Positions 29,370 to 39,024 of a stretch of DNA of 64,000 nucleotides are shown here, one piece after another. The stretch's first letter is position 1. Each line of letters begins with the position of its first letter. The stretch is from Kitasatospora arboriphila (GTDB lineage: Bacteria > Actinomycetota > Actinomycetes > Mycobacteriales > Mycobacteriaceae), in the NCBI RefSeq assembly GCF_000717275.1, contig NZ_JNYV01000001.1, positions 558,001 to 622,000 of the forward strand. Reading direction: 5' to 3'. A program made the translations under genes and the position numbers. The notes under the pieces were generated by a model, which had not been told where the DNA came from, did no database searches, and saw nothing but the letters and a program-made list of their open reading frames with translations.

Positions 29370-30803
29370 TCACGCGAGGGTAGTCGAAGGTTCGGGTGGA
29401 CCCGGTTCAGGGCGCTGGGGTCGCCCGGATGACACCTCGGTCCAACGGCCACCGCGCACTCGCCATGCACCGGTGATCAGCCGCAGCACCATGAACACGA
29501 CAAGGCCGGTCCAGATACCGGCCAGACCCCAGTCGAACGCCAGGGACAACCAGATGAGCGGCAAGAATCCGATGATTGCCGACAGCAGCGTCGAGGTGCG
29601 CAGGAAGGCCGCGTCTGCGCTTCCGAGGAGGATGCCGTCGAGGGCGAAAACGATTCCCGCGATCGGGAGCATCGCGACGAAGAACCACCACGGCGTGGAC
29701 AGTTCTGCGAGTACCGCGGCGTCGGAGGTGAACACTCGCGGGAAAACGGCGTTGCCCGCGGCGAACATCGCGGCCAGAAGGACCGACACACCCAGCGACC
29801 AAGCGATCACGCGGCGCGCGACTCTCCATGCTGCCGGAACCGCACCAGCTCCCAGTGCCGCACCGACCAGGGCCTGGGCCGCTATGGCAAACGAGTCGAG
29901 GACGAGGGCGACGAAGTTCCAGAGCTGCAGGACGAGCTGATGGGACGCGACCGCTGCGACGCCGAACCGGCTCGCGACGGCGGCTGCGGACAGGAAACAC
30001 ACCTGAAAGGCGAGGCTGCGCATGATCAGGTCGCGGCCAAGGGTCAGCTGCGCTGCGATGACCGTCCACTGAGGACGCCTGGACACTGTCGATCGATCAC
30101 CGGGACCGGCGCCCACCGGCGTCCGGCGAGTGACCGCACTGAACTCGCGGAGTACGCGGATCGCGAACAACAGCCCGGCCAGACTCTGACCGATGACGTT
30201 GGCGATCGCGCTGCCCACGAGCCCCAGGTGCGGCGCACCGAGCAGTCCGTGCACCAGAATCGGACACAGGATTGCCGAAAGACCCAGTCCGGCAACCACG
30301 TACAGAATGGGGCGCCGGGTGTCCTGCACGCCGCGCATCCAGCCGTTACCGGCCATCGACAGCAGGATCAATGGCACCCCACAGACCGCGATGCGTAGCC
30401 AGTCGACGGCCTCGGCGGCCACGTCACCACCGCCGGTGAGCACCTCGAGGGTCCAGGGCGCGGCCACCTGCATGACCGCCACGATGATCGCACCCACTGC
30501 CAGCGCGATCCACGTGGCCTGCAACCCCTCGCCCACCGCGCCTGCCCGGTCGCCGGCGCCGAACTTCTGCGCAGCCCGGGCCGTCGTGCCGTACGACAGG
30601 AACGTGAGCTGGGTACTGACAACAGACAAGACCAGCACCCCGACACCGAGCGCCGCGAGGTCGAGACCACCGAGCCTGCCGACAACGGCCAGATCGAGCA
30701 TCAGGTACAACGGCTCGGCCACGAGAACAACCAGGGCCGAGGCCGACAACCGCAGAATTCGGCTGTTGGTGGGAGTGAACTCCCCGACGGGCGCTTCGGT
30801 CAC
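29370..30803 (-). CDS. dinF: MATE-family multidrug/toxin efflux protein (DinF-like)
   Basis: A 477-residue membrane protein with about 12 hydrophobic helices of the MatE family, placed like M. tuberculosis Rv2836c (DinF). Helix 1 contains EPLYLMLDLAVVGRLGG, and GNGWMRGVQDTRRPI follows the fourth to fifth helix; both are typical of the DinF branch. It would export cationic drugs or metabolites with Na+ or H+ antiport; the substrate is unknown. The GTG at 30803 overlaps the nrnA-like stop (GTGA). The apparent extension to 31253 lies inside that gene and is rejected. The cytosolic tail is Pro-rich. Confidence 0.88.
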   Translation of the reverse strand: MTEAPVGEFTPTNSRILRLSASALVVLVAEPLYLMLDLAVVGRLGGLDLAALGVGVLVLSVVSTQLTFLSYGTTARAAQKFGAGDRAGAVGEGLQATWIALAVGAIIVAVMQVAAPWTLEVLTGGGDVAAEAVDWLRIAVCGVPLILLSMAGNGWMRGVQDTRRPILYVVAGLGLSAILCPILVHGLLGAPHLGLVGSAIANVIGQSLAGLLFAIRVLREFSAVTRRTPVGAGPGDRSTVSRRPQWTVIAAQLTLGRDLIMRSLAFQVCFLSAAAVASRFGVAAVASHQLVLQLWNFVALVLDSFAIAAQALVGAALGAGAVPAAWRVARRVIAWSLGVSVLLAAMFAAGNAVFPRVFTSDAAVLAELSTPWWFFVAMLPIAGIVFALDGILLGSADAAFLRTSTLLSAIIGFLPLIWLSLAFDWGLAGIWTGLVVFMVLRLITGAWRVRGGRWTEVSSGRPQRPEPGPPEPSTTLA

Positions 30804-31774
30804 ACCGAGCGCAACAACTGCCCGACGACCTCCGCGGCCGTTCCGGTGGCGCCGTATCCCGCTGCGAGCCGATGACCGCCGCCGCCGTGTATCCGAGCCA
30901 GCGGGACGAGGTCGACGGCCGACTTGGCACGCATCGACACCGTCCACTGACCCGGCGAGGCCTCTTTGAACACAACCGCGACCTCGGCTTCGGAGGTGGT
31001 GCGCACGATGTCCACCACACTCTCGCTCTCCTCCCAGCCGAGCGCTGCGGTGGACTCGTGGTCGACCACGGCGTACACCAGACCGCGTCCGGCAAACGCG
31101 TGGGGAACCAGCTCCGCCGAGTCGAGGGCGGCGGCAACCATCGTCAGCCACGCGAACCGGTGGGTGTCGAGAAGTCGCCGAGTCCAACTCCGACCATCCA
31201 CGCCCAGTTCGAGCAACCGAGCGGCGATCCTGTGTGATCGGGGGCTCGCCCACTTGAATGACCCGGTGTCGGTGACCACGCCGGCATAGAGGCAGGTGGC
31301 GACCTCGACGTCGAGCGGCACCTCGAGCGCATCGATGATCTCGAGAACGAGTTCGGCCGTGCAGTCGGCAGTGGGATCAACGAAGTTGATGGTCCCGAAG
31401 CCGTCGTTGGACGCGTGGTGGTCGATCACCACCGATGACTGCGCCGCCTCCACGACGGCGGCCAGCGATTCCAGACGGTGGATGCTGGCGCAGTCCACGG
31501 TCACCACGACGGGGTGGCCGACCACCTCGCCCGGCTCGACAAGCGTGTCCGCGCCGGGCAATTCGGCCAGCGCCGCAGGTAGCGTCGTCGAATCGGGGAA
31601 GCTCACCTCCACCACGGTGCCTCGGCGTCGCAGTGCTCCGGCTATGGCAAGGCCGCTGCCGATGGTGTCGGCGTCAGGTCGCGTATGACAGAGGACGGTG
31701 ACGTGCTCGGCAGCTGCCAGCACGTCGACGATCGACCGCAGCGCGGAGGTGGCCGCCGTTTCGGTGGTGTTCAC
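30800..31774 (-). CDS. nrnA: DHH/DHHA1 phosphoesterase, NrnA/CnpB-like
   Basis: A 324-residue DHH phosphoesterase. Metal-binding motifs are [12 protein letters not shown] (N-terminal), VTVDCAS and VIDHHASND. The DHHA1 domain ends with [10 protein letters not shown]. Family members degrade nanoRNAs and pAp; the M. tuberculosis counterpart Rv2837c also hydrolyses c-di-AMP breakdown products. The GTG at 31774 overlaps the rbfA stop (GTGA), and its stop overlaps the MATE start, so three genes are translationally chained. The balance between c-di-nucleotide and RNA turnover cannot be judged from sequence. Confidence 0.92.
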   Translation of the reverse strand: MNTTETAATSALRSIVDVLAAAEHVTVLCHTRPDADTIGSGLAIAGALRRRGTVVEVSFPDSTTLPAALAELPGADTLVEPGEVVGHPVVVTVDCASIHRLESLAAVVEAAQSSVVIDHHASNDGFGTINFVDPTADCTAELVLEIIDALEVPLDVEVATCLYAGVVTDTGSFKWASPRSHRIAARLLELGVDGRSWTRRLLDTHRFAWLTMVAAALDSAELVPHAFAGRGLVYAVVDHESTAALGWEESESVVDIVRTTSEAEVAVVFKEASPGQWTVSMRAKSAVDLVPLARIHGGGGHRLAAGYGATGTAAEVVGQLLRSV

Positions 31775-32259
31775 CTTTCGCCGGCACCCGCAGGACCCGC
31801 ACCTTCGTCGCCGGAATCACCATCAGCCCGAGCCGGTTCTTTGTAGGGATCCGGGTCGCCGGCCGGGGCGGCATCGCGGGCCAGCCGGGCGACTTCCTCG
31901 TCCTGCTGGCGGGCGCGCTCGAGTAGCTCTTCGAGATCACGTGCGGTGTCGGGCACCTTGTCCAACACAAAACTCAATGTCGGGGTGAAGCGGACGCCGG
32001 TTCCGGCTCCGACCTTCGACCGCAGGATGCCGGTCGCCTTGGCCAGACCGGCTGCTGCCGCCGCGTAGTCGGGTTCTTCGTCGAGCGACGGACCCATCAC
32101 CGTGTAGAAAATTGTTGCATCGTGTAGATCGCCGGTCACCTTCGCGTCCGTGACGGTGATGTAGGCCAGCCGGGGATCCTTGATCTCCTTGGCGATGGCC
32201 GTGGCGACAATCGATGAGATCCGCTTCGCCAACCGCTGTGCCCGTGCGGGGTCTGCCAT
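31771..32259 (-). CDS. rbfA: Ribosome-binding factor A
   Basis: A 162-residue RbfA, a KH-like 30S maturation factor. The N-terminal domain contains [36 protein letters not shown] and [12 protein letters not shown]. The last 40 or so residues form an acidic Gly/Ala/Pro-rich tail that is common in actinobacterial RbfA and probably disordered. It starts 74 bp after ylxP and its stop overlaps the nrnA-like start. The ATG at 32259 is preceded by an AGGAGTGAGG-like ribosome-binding site. Confidence 0.95.
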   Translation of the reverse strand: MADPARAQRLAKRISSIVATAIAKEIKDPRLAYITVTDAKVTGDLHDATIFYTVMGPSLDEEPDYAAAAAGLAKATGILRSKVGAGTGVRFTPTLSFVLDKVPDTARDLEELLERARQQDEEVARLARDAAPAGDPDPYKEPARADGDSGDEGAGPAGAGER

Positions 32260-32333
32260 GGGACCTCACTCCTTTTTGTTCTCAGACCGGCCCGTGAGCC
32301 GAATTCTTCTCGAGTAATTGTGCTGCAGTGAGC

Positions 32334-32627
32334 TCAGTCGTCGTCGCTGCTGCGAATTCTGCGCCGGACGGACAACACTTCGACCTCAGGCCGCTGCATG
32401 ACCAGATCTTCACTGGCATCGAGTATTTCACCGATGTGCCGGGAATCGGTGGCAACTGCCGCGACCCCGATCCGCGCCCTGCGGTGCAGATCGTGGTCGT
32501 CGACCTCGGCGACCGAAACCCGCAGACGCGCCAGTGATGCGACGATGGGCCGCACCACTGAGCGCTTCTGCTTCAGGGACCGGACGTCTCCGAGCAGTAG
32601 GTCGATCTCCAGGGAGCCGACAAACAT
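32334..32627 (-). CDS. ylxP: DUF503 (YlxP) protein
   Basis: A 97-residue DUF503 protein. MFVGSLEIDLLLGDVRSLKQ then KRSVVRPIVASLARL is the family N-terminus, and the C-terminus ends in an Arg/Asp-rich tail. YlxP proteins are encoded beside infB and rbfA across Gram-positive bacteria and are suspected to help ribosome assembly; no activity is known. The ATG at 32627 has AGGAC upstream. The frame continues upstream to 32744 only because it reads the duplicated infB tail in another phase, so that extension is rejected. Confidence 0.88.
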   Translation of the reverse strand: MFVGSLEIDLLLGDVRSLKQKRSVVRPIVASLARLRVSVAEVDDHDLHRRARIGVAAVATDSRHIGEILDASEDLVMQRPEVEVLSVRRRIRSSDDD

Positions 32628-32655
32628 GACGTCCTGGTCCGGGATTACTCCCGGG

Positions 32656-32846
32656 CCTTCTCCCGCAACTCGTAGGTCTCGATGACGTCGTCGACCTTGA
32701 TGTCCGTCGCCGACGTCAATCGCGTGCCTTCTCCCGCAACTCATAGGTCTCGATGACGTCGTCGACCTTGATGTCCGTCGCCGACGTCATTCGCGTGCCT
32801 TCTCCCGCAACTCATAGGTCTCGATGACGTCGTCGACCTTGATGTC
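32656..32846. repeat. Three tandem copies of the infB 3' end, 71-bp period
   Basis: A 49-bp core begins at 32656, 32727 and 32798, each 71 bp apart; a 22-bp spacer follows the first two copies on the plus strand. Copies 1 and 2 differ at 2 of 71 positions. The third copy is the real end of infB. On the minus strand each copy encodes [18 protein letters not shown] plus E or D and a stop (TGA, TGA, TAA). The period is not a multiple of three, so the extra copies are not read as part of IF2. The copy next to ylxP, ending in TAA, may be the ancestral terminus. Confidence 0.9.
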
Positions 32847-35699
32847 GTTGTACGTGATCGTGAGACCGCATTCGTAGCCGTCGCGGACCTCGGTGACATC
32901 GTCCTTCTCGCGCTTGAGTGAGGAGATGGTGAGGTTCTCGGCGATCACGACGTTGTCGCGCAACAGACGGGCCTTGGCGTTCCGGCGCATGATGCCCGAT
33001 GTGACCAGACAACCCGCGATGTTGCCGACCTTCGACGAACGGAAGATCGCACGGATATCGGCCCGACCCAGTTCGACCTCTTCGTAGATCGGCTTGAGCA
33101 TGCCCTTGAGCGCGCTCTGGATCTCGTCGATGGCCTGGTAGATCACCGAGTAGTACCGGATGTCGACACCCTCGCGGTTCGCGAGTTCGGTCGCCTTGCC
33201 CTCGGCACGGACGTTGAACCCGATGATGATCGCGTTCGATGCCGAGGCCAGGTTCACGTTGGTCTCGGTGACGCCACCGACACCGCGGTCGATGACCCGC
33301 AACTGCACCTCGTCGTCGATCTCGATGCCGAGCAGCGCTTCTTCGAGCGCTTCCACGGTTCCCGAGTTGTCGCCCTTGAGGATCAGGTTCAGCTGCGAAG
33401 TCTCCTTCAGAGCCGAATCGAGATCTTCCAGGCTGATCCGCTTGCGGCTGCGTGCGGCCAGCGCATTGCGCTTGCGCGCATTGCGGCGATCGGCGATCTG
33501 GCGGGCGATGCGGTCCTCGTCGACGACCAGCAGGTTGTCGCCTGCACCGGGCACCGAGGTGAAACCGATGACCTGGACCGGGCGCGACGGCAGAGCCGCC
33601 GTGACATCGGCGCCGTGCTCGTCGACCATCCGACGGACACGTCCGTAGGCGTCTCCGGCGACGATCGAGTCGCCGACCTTGAGCGTTCCGCGCTGCACGA
33701 GCACGGTTGCCACCGGGCCGCGGCCGCGGTCGAGGTGGGCCTCGATGGCCACACCCTGTGCGTCCATGTCCGGATTCGCGCGCAGGTCGAGTGAGGCATC
33801 CGCGGTCAACAGAACTGCTTCGAGCAGCGCGTCGATGTTGGTGCCCTGCTTGGCGGAGATGTCGACGAACATGGTGTCGCCGCCGAAGTCCTCGGCAACC
33901 AGACCGTATTCGGTGAGCTGAGCGCGGATCTTCTGCGGATCAGCACCTTCCTTGTCGATCTTGTTGACCGCCACGACGATCGGCACGTCGGCCGCCTGTG
34001 CATGGTTGATCGCCTCGACCGTCTGCGGCATGACGCCGTCGTCGGCCGCGACCACGAGGATCGCGATGTCGGTGGCCTTGGCACCACGGGCACGCATGGC
34101 GGTGAACGCCTCGTGACCCGGGGTGTCGATGAAGGTGACCAGACGCTCGTTGCCGTCCAGTTCGGTGAGGACCTGGTAGGCACCGATGTGCTGGGTGATG
34201 CCGCCGGCCTCGCCTTCGCGGACCTTTTCGTTACGGATCGTGTCGAGCAGTCGCGTCTTACCGTGGTCGACGTGACCCATGACGGTCACCACCGGCGGAC
34301 GTTGCTCGAGATCGTCCTCGCCACCGGCATCTTCGCCGTAGGTGAGGTCGAAGGAGTCGAGCAGTTCGCGATCTTCGTCTTCAGGACTGACGACCTGCAC
34401 GACGTAGTTCATCTCGCCGCCGAGCAGCTCGAGCGTCTCATCGTTCACCGATTCGGTGGCCGTGACCATCTCACCGAGATTGAAGAGCGCCTGCACCAGC
34501 GCTGCCGGGTTCGCGTCGATCTTGTCGGCGAAGTCGGACAGCGATGCACCGCGAGCAAGGCGAATGGTCTCGCCGTTGCCACGTGGCAACCGCACGCCGC
34601 CGACTGCGGGAGCCTGCATGCTCTCGTACTCGGCGCGTTTCGCCCGCTTCGACTTGCGACCACGACGGACTGCACCGCCGGGGCGACCGAAGGCACCGGC
34701 TGCGCCGCCACCACGTCCACGACCGCCACCACCGGGGCGTCCGCGGAACCCACCGGGAGGACCACCGGGAGCACCTGTCGGGGCGCCGCCACCGCCGCCA
34801 CCGGGACCGCCGCGGTATCCACCGCCGCCGCCACCGGGACCGCCGCGGGCACCACCGGCGCCGCCGGGTCCGCCACGTGCGCCACCGGGACCGCCGCGTG
34901 CTCCGCCGGGTCCGCCCGGACCGCCTGGGCGGGCCGAACGAGCCGGCATGGCACCGGGGTTGGGACGGGGAAGCATGCTGCCGGGGCTGGGACGGGGACC
35001 GCCCTGACCTGGTGCCGGGCGTCCACCGGTCGCGCCGCCGGGTGCGGGGCGCTGGCCGCCGCCGGGGCGGGGACCGCCCGCGCCGGGTGCCGGACGTGGT
35101 GCCGGACGTTCGACCGGAGCGGCCGTCGAATACGGGTTGTTACCGACCCGCGGCGCACGCGGACCGGGCTTGGGGCCCGGTGCGGCCGGAGCCGGACGGG
35201 AAGGAGCCGCAGGCGGGGTCGCGGAGGCCGCCGATGCTGCGGGAGCCTGAGGAGCCGCTGGTGCCGGACGCTGGGGAGCGGGCCGGTTCTGCGGGGCCGG
35301 AGTCGCTGCCGGGGGCGCCGGGGGTGCTGCCGGGGTCGCCTTGGCTGCGGGAGCCGCCGGGCGCGGGGCGCCGGGCTTTGCGCCGGTCGACGGCGCGGCC
35401 GGAGCCGAATCGCTCGGTGCCGGCGCCGAAGGAGCCGGGGTGCGCGCGGCACCCGGCTTGGCTGCTGATGGTTTTGCTGCCGGGGCGCTGCCTCCGGCGT
35501 TTGATGACGGTGCTCCGCCGTTGGCGGCGGGAGCGTCCTTCCCGGGGAAGGACTGGCGAAGTCGCCGGGCCACCGGGGCCTCTACGGTCGACGACGCTGA
35601 TTTGACGAACTCGCCTTGTTCGCTGAGTCGGGCGAGTACTTCTTTACTCGTCACGCCCAGTTCTTTGGCCAATTCGTGCACGCGGGCCTTGCCTGCCAC
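32787..35699 (-). CDS. infB: Translation initiation factor IF-2
   Basis: A 970-residue IF2, which brings initiator tRNA to the 30S subunit. An IF2_N domain opens the protein ([19 protein letters not shown]). A long Gly/Pro/Ala/Arg-rich linker follows (about 55-370), with [12 protein letters not shown] repeats. A second IF2_N domain comes next, then the G domain with GHVDHGKT near residue 474, and domains II-IV. The GTG at 35699 has GAGGAG about 4 bases upstream; ten more codons are open but not conserved. The 3' end is the first of three tandem copies of the same sequence. It follows ylxR by 103 bp and precedes ylxP. Confidence 0.96.
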   Translation of the reverse strand: MAGKARVHELAKELGVTSKEVLARLSEQGEFVKSASSTVEAPVARRLRQSFPGKDAPAANGGAPSSNAGGSAPAAKPSAAKPGAARTPAPSAPAPSDSAPAAPSTGAKPGAPRPAAPAAKATPAAPPAPPAATPAPQNRPAPQRPAPAAPQAPAASAASATPPAAPSRPAPAAPGPKPGPRAPRVGNNPYSTAAPVERPAPRPAPGAGGPRPGGGQRPAPGGATGGRPAPGQGGPRPSPGSMLPRPNPGAMPARSARPGGPGGPGGARGGPGGARGGPGGAGGARGGPGGGGGGYRGGPGGGGGGAPTGAPGGPPGGFRGRPGGGGRGRGGGAAGAFGRPGGAVRRGRKSKRAKRAEYESMQAPAVGGVRLPRGNGETIRLARGASLSDFADKIDANPAALVQALFNLGEMVTATESVNDETLELLGGEMNYVVQVVSPEDEDRELLDSFDLTYGEDAGGEDDLEQRPPVVTVMGHVDHGKTRLLDTIRNEKVREGEAGGITQHIGAYQVLTELDGNERLVTFIDTPGHEAFTAMRARGAKATDIAILVVAADDGVMPQTVEAINHAQAADVPIVVAVNKIDKEGADPQKIRAQLTEYGLVAEDFGGDTMFVDISAKQGTNIDALLEAVLLTADASLDLRANPDMDAQGVAIEAHLDRGRGPVATVLVQRGTLKVGDSIVAGDAYGRVRRMVDEHGADVTAALPSRPVQVIGFTSVPGAGDNLLVVDEDRIARQIADRRNARKRNALAARSRKRISLEDLDSALKETSQLNLILKGDNSGTVEALEEALLGIEIDDEVQLRVIDRGVGGVTETNVNLASASNAIIIGFNVRAEGKATELANREGVDIRYYSVIYQAIDEIQSALKGMLKPIYEEVELGRADIRAIFRSSKVGNIAGCLVTSGIMRRNAKARLLRDNVVIAENLTISSLKREKDDVTEVRDGYECGLTITYNDIKVDDVIETYELREKARE

Positions 35700-35802
35700 T
35701 GCTCTCCTCACTTGGAGGTCGAGCGGCATTGCCCGCTACGACCTCGGTCTACGTCCGAAACGTGCTCATCGCAAAAACTTCACGGTGTGCTCATGTCTTC
35801 TG

Positions 35803-36099
35803 CTACCTGTCCTTAGTGGCCGACTGCTGCCGGCCTCTCTGTGTGGCTACCGACTCGATCTCTCGGGTCAGTAGATCGGCGTCGACGGTCAACCCGCCGA
35901 GCCGAAATGCCCTTGCGAAGGCTCTGCGCTGCACCGCCAAAACCAGACATGCCGGTTCGGGATGCAGCCAGGCTCCTCGCCCTGGCATGGTCTTTCGATG
36001 GTCGATCACAACAGTCGGGAGACCGTCGTCGGTGCAGACGACCAGCCGAACGAGTTCGGCGGCCGGGCGACACTGACGACATCCGACGCAGGTGCGCAT
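35803..36099 (-). CDS. ylxR: YlxR (DUF448) RNA-binding-type protein
   Basis: A 98-residue YlxR protein. MRTCVGCRQCRPAAELVRLV and PGRGAWLHPEPAC are the family signatures; the fold resembles nucleic-acid-binding proteins. It is conserved between nusA and infB, and in some bacteria acts as a regulator or RNase P modulator. Two starts compete: the ATG at 36099, with GAG 8-9 bases away, and a GTG at 36141 that adds 14 residues. I take the ATG because it begins exactly at the conserved block. The frame further upstream overlaps nusA and is rejected. Confidence 0.88.
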   Translation of the reverse strand: MRTCVGCRQCRPAAELVRLVVCTDDGLPTVVIDHRKTMPGRGAWLHPEPACLVLAVQRRAFARAFRLGGLTVDADLLTREIESVATQRGRQQSATKDR

Positions 36100-36203
36100 C
36101 GGAGTTTTCTCGCGGTGGGGCGAAGGATCACTGTGGACCACCGCAAAGTCTACCGTCCTGGGCGCTGCAGATGCCAATGCCACCCTTTCCGGCGAATTTT
36201 CGG

Positions 36204-37229
36204 TCAGCTCGCACCCGCCGCCGACTCGACATGGTCGGGATCGGGCTGGGCGTCGCTGCGGATGTCGATACGCCATCCGGTGAGCCTCGCCGCGAGCCGG
36301 GCATTCTGCCCTTCCTTGCCGATGGCCAGCGACAACTGGTAATCGGGAACCACGACCCGCGCCGCCTTGGCAGCCAGATCGACCACCGTGACCGAGATGA
36401 CCTTCGACGGCGAGAGCGCGTTACCGACGAACACCGCGGGATCGGTGTCGTAGTCGATGATGTCGATCTTCTCTCCGGCCAGTTCGCTCATCACGTTGCG
36501 GACCCGCTGCCCCATCGGCCCGATGCAGGCGCCCTTGGCGTTGAGCCCGGCGACCCCGGTGTGCACCGCGATCTTCGATCGATGCCCGGCCTCGCGGGCC
36601 ACGGCGACGATCTCCACCGACCCGTCTTCGATTTCCGGGACCTCGAGCGAGAAGAGTTTTCGGACCAGGTTCGGATGGGTTCGCGACAGCGTGATCTGAA
36701 GTCCACGCGCTCCGCGGGTGACGCCCACCACGTAGCACTTGATCCGTTCGCCGTGCACGTACTTCTCTCCCGGCACCTGTTCCGCCGGCGGCAGCACACC
36801 TTCTTGACCCGTTGCCTCGCTGCCGATCCGCACGACCACCATGCCGCGTGCGTTCGCCCGGGCGTCCTGCTGGACCACGCCGCCGACGATCTCACCCTCG
36901 TGGGTGGAGAACTCGCCGAAGTTCTTGTCGTGCTCGGCATCTCGGAGACGCTGCAGGATGACCTGGCGTGCGGTGGTCGCCGCGATCCGGCCGAATCCCT
37001 CCGGTGTGTCGTCCCATTCGGAGATGACGTTGCCGTCCTCGTCACGTTCCTGCGCCATCACCCGCACCTGACCCGACTTGCGGTCCACGTCGATGTACGC
37101 GTGAGGCGCGAATCCGTCGGTGTGGCGGTACGCGGTCAGCAGAGCCGACTGGATGGTCTCGATGACGGTGTCGATCGAGATGCCCTTCTCGGCCTCGATC
37201 ATTCTCAACGCTGCGATATCGATATTCAT
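36204..37229 (-). CDS. nusA: Transcription termination/antitermination factor NusA
   Basis: A 341-residue NusA. An N-terminal RNA polymerase-binding domain (about 1-100) contains [20 protein letters not shown]. It is followed by an S1 domain and two KH domains ([20 protein letters not shown], then [18 protein letters not shown]). It lacks the C-terminal acidic repeats of E. coli NusA, as is normal for actinobacteria. The ATG at 37229 overlaps the rimP stop as ATGA and has AGGGA upstream. It acts in rRNA antitermination and pausing, and is co-transcribed with rimP and infB. Confidence 0.96.
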   Translation of the reverse strand: MNIDIAALRMIEAEKGISIDTVIETIQSALLTAYRHTDGFAPHAYIDVDRKSGQVRVMAQERDEDGNVISEWDDTPEGFGRIAATTARQVILQRLRDAEHDKNFGEFSTHEGEIVGGVVQQDARANARGMVVVRIGSEATGQEGVLPPAEQVPGEKYVHGERIKCYVVGVTRGARGLQITLSRTHPNLVRKLFSLEVPEIEDGSVEIVAVAREAGHRSKIAVHTGVAGLNAKGACIGPMGQRVRNVMSELAGEKIDIIDYDTDPAVFVGNALSPSKVISVTVVDLAAKAARVVVPDYQLSLAIGKEGQNARLAARLTGWRIDIRSDAQPDPDHVESAAGAS

Positions 37230-37822
37230 TTGTTCCCTTTCCGTCTTGCCTCGATCTGTTCGGGATCGAGGCCGCACTTCTCTAGTTCCGCAGGGGACGG
37301 TTCACCGAAGTCCACCTGTACGAACGCCTTGCGTACCACCGCCAGCTCGATCTCCCGGGTGGCCAGTCCCCGGCCGGACTTGATGACCACCGACACGCTG
37401 TTCTCGTCGTCGGCCAGTCGCCCCACCCGCCCGGCGACCCGCTCGGGCGGCTCCCCGACGAGGTCGACGACAACCTTGCGGCCGGCGGCGCGTCGCCAAT
37501 GGCGCGCTGCCGTGAGCGGGCGGTCCACGCCCGGCGATGTCACTTCCAACACATAGGTGTTGAATGCGGCAACCGGGTCGGCCGACGCCATGTCGCCGAC
37601 GGAGTCGTCGGATTCGGCCGGAACGTCGAGCACTTCGGAAATGGATCTGCTCAGGGCGGCCAGTTCGTCGAGTGTGGCGCCACCGTCGCGGTCGACGACC
37701 ACCTTGACCACGTTCTCCGAACCGGAGGCGGACACCGTCAGTTCCTCGACGTCGTAGCCGCTCTGAGCGGCGATCGGCTCGAGCAGTGCGCTGATCCGGT
37801 CCTGATCGATTGCCCCGGGCAT
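37226..37822 (-). CDS. rimP: Ribosome maturation factor RimP
   Basis: A 198-residue RimP needed for 30S assembly. The N-terminal domain contains [19 protein letters not shown] and [35 protein letters not shown] is the family hallmark in the middle, and an SH3-like C-terminal domain follows. The ATG at 37822 is preceded by GGAGGAG 6 bases away; the frame open to 38023 is not conserved beyond it. It is the first gene of the long translation operon that runs to truB. It is divergent from the lipoprotein gene across about 210 bp that contain no other gene. Confidence 0.94.
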   Translation of the reverse strand: MPGAIDQDRISALLEPIAAQSGYDVEELTVSASGSENVVKVVVDRDGGATLDELAALSRSISEVLDVPAESDDSVGDMASADPVAAFNTYVLEVTSPGVDRPLTAARHWRRAAGRKVVVDLVGEPPERVAGRVGRLADDENSVSVVIKSGRGLATREIELAVVRKAFVQVDFGEPSPAELEKCGLDPEQIEARRKGNK

Positions 37823-38034
37823 CGGCGTCTCCTCCATGTGCAGTTGTCGGTTCCCAGCATGTCGAGCGGTCCATCGTCGGCCGCATGCCTTCGCATCGGC
37901 GATGCGGCGTGTGGCCATCAGCTTAACGCCCCGCGGGCACCGTTTCGCCCACCTGCTCGGTCGGCAGGGCATGCGACCCACCGCGAACCGGCAGAGTCTT
38001 CCCTTGCCCAGCGCGACTGGCACTATGTGAACCT

Positions 38035-38592
38035 GTGACGGTGAGTGACGTACGAAACTCGATGGACGTGGTGAGGTCCGCGGAATCCCCGGGCTCCACC
38101 GGGTGGAGTCCTACCCGACGGGTTTTCCTGCGATCGACGGTTGTGTTGTCGGCGGGAGTCGCCGCGGTGGCGACGGTGGCTGCGTGCGGTGACAGCGCGG
38201 AGGTCACAGCGAAACAAAAGCTCGCCGACCAGTTACTCCCCCAGGTCGCGTCGGCGAACGCCGATGCAACTGCCGCGACGGCCGCGGTGGCGACCAATCC
38301 CGACCGGGCGGCCGCTCTGACCGTGATCGCGCAGGAGCGCAGCACGCATGCACGGGCGCTGACCGACGAGATCACCCGTCTCGACAGCGGACGCGCGGCC
38401 AGCGCATCGAGTTCTGCGGCGCCGAGTCCGAGCCCGCCGGCCCCACCGACGATCGATCAGTTGCGTGTACAGCTGACCGCCTCCGCCCGGTCGGCCGGTG
38501 ACCTGGCGGTGCAGACGCAGGGGTATGTCGCCGGCCTCCTCGGGTCGATCAGCGCCGGCACCACAACAGCTGTGGCGGTGCAACTCTCGTGA
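38035..38592 (+). CDS. Putative Tat-exported lipoprotein (Rv2843-like)
   Basis: A 185-residue exported protein. After a 26-residue polar start, TRRVFLRSTVVLSAGVAAVA then TVAACGD forms a signal with a twin-arginine and a lipobox-like AAC, so it is probably lipidated at Cys51. The mature part is Ala-rich and helical, with a Ser/Pro-rich hinge (SSSAAPSPSPPAPP) in the middle. It corresponds in position to M. tuberculosis Rv2843, a membrane protein of unknown function. The GTG at 38035 is the first start. Its stop overlaps the next gene as GTGA, so it probably works with the DUF4439 protein. Confidence 0.75.
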   Translation: MTVSDVRNSMDVVRSAESPGSTGWSPTRRVFLRSTVVLSAGVAAVATVAACGDSAEVTAKQKLADQLLPQVASANADATAATAAVATNPDRAAALTVIAQERSTHARALTDEITRLDSGRAASASSSAAPSPSPPAPPTIDQLRVQLTASARSAGDLAVQTQGYVAGLLGSISAGTTTAVAVQLS

Positions 38593-39023
38593 CCGTGACC
38601 ACCGACGCCCTCGCGGCGACACTCGATGCTGAGAACGCGACGATCTTCACCTACGGGGTGGTGGCGGCGTACGCGGCCGCGTCCCGCGCACAGACCATCG
38701 CCGAGTTCACCGCCGAACATCGGTCACGTCGAGAAGAGTTGACCGCGGCTCTCACCACCGCCGCGGCCGAGGTGCCGGAGGCAGCACCCGGCTACGATCT
38801 GCCGCAACCGATCACCGACCCGGTTTCTGCCCTCACCGTCGCGCTGTCCACCGAAGAGGACTGCACGATCGCTTACCGCGCCCTGCTGGAACGCGCCGAG
38901 GACGCCGCCGTACGCGGCCTGGCGCTGGGCGGACTGACCGACAGCGCCCGTCGGGCTGCGACATGGCGTCTGGCGCTACGGATCTCGCCGTCGACTGTCG
39001 CGTTGCCCGGCAGCACGATCTGA
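38589..39023 (+). CDS. DUF4439 ferritin-like domain protein
   Basis: A 144-residue helical protein of the DUF4439 ferritin-like group. It shows LDAENATIFTYGVVAAYA, AEHRSRREELTAAL and STEEDCTIAYRALLERAED, a four-helix pattern with Glu/His residues at candidate metal positions. No signal peptide is present. It is translationally coupled to the lipoprotein gene (GTGA) and converges on proS with a single base between the stops. The equivalent pair in M. tuberculosis is Rv2843/Rv2844. Metal binding is a family guess and the function is unknown. Confidence 0.8.
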   Translation: MTVTTDALAATLDAENATIFTYGVVAAYAAASRAQTIAEFTAEHRSRREELTAALTTAAAEVPEAAPGYDLPQPITDPVSALTVALSTEEDCTIAYRALLERAEDAAVRGLALGGLTDSARRAATWRLALRISPSTVALPGSTI

Positions 39024-39024
39024 G

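Noticed and set aside
32656..32846. Possible CRISPR-like repeat array at 32656-32846
   Set aside because: Only three copies, with identical spacers and clear identity to the infB coding end; it is a tandem duplication.
34002..35468. Plus-strand open frame of 488 codons opposite infB
   Set aside because: It is the antisense of the Gly/Pro/Ala-rich IF2 linker; the Thr/Gly/Ala/Cys composition is a mirror of that repeat, with no domain.
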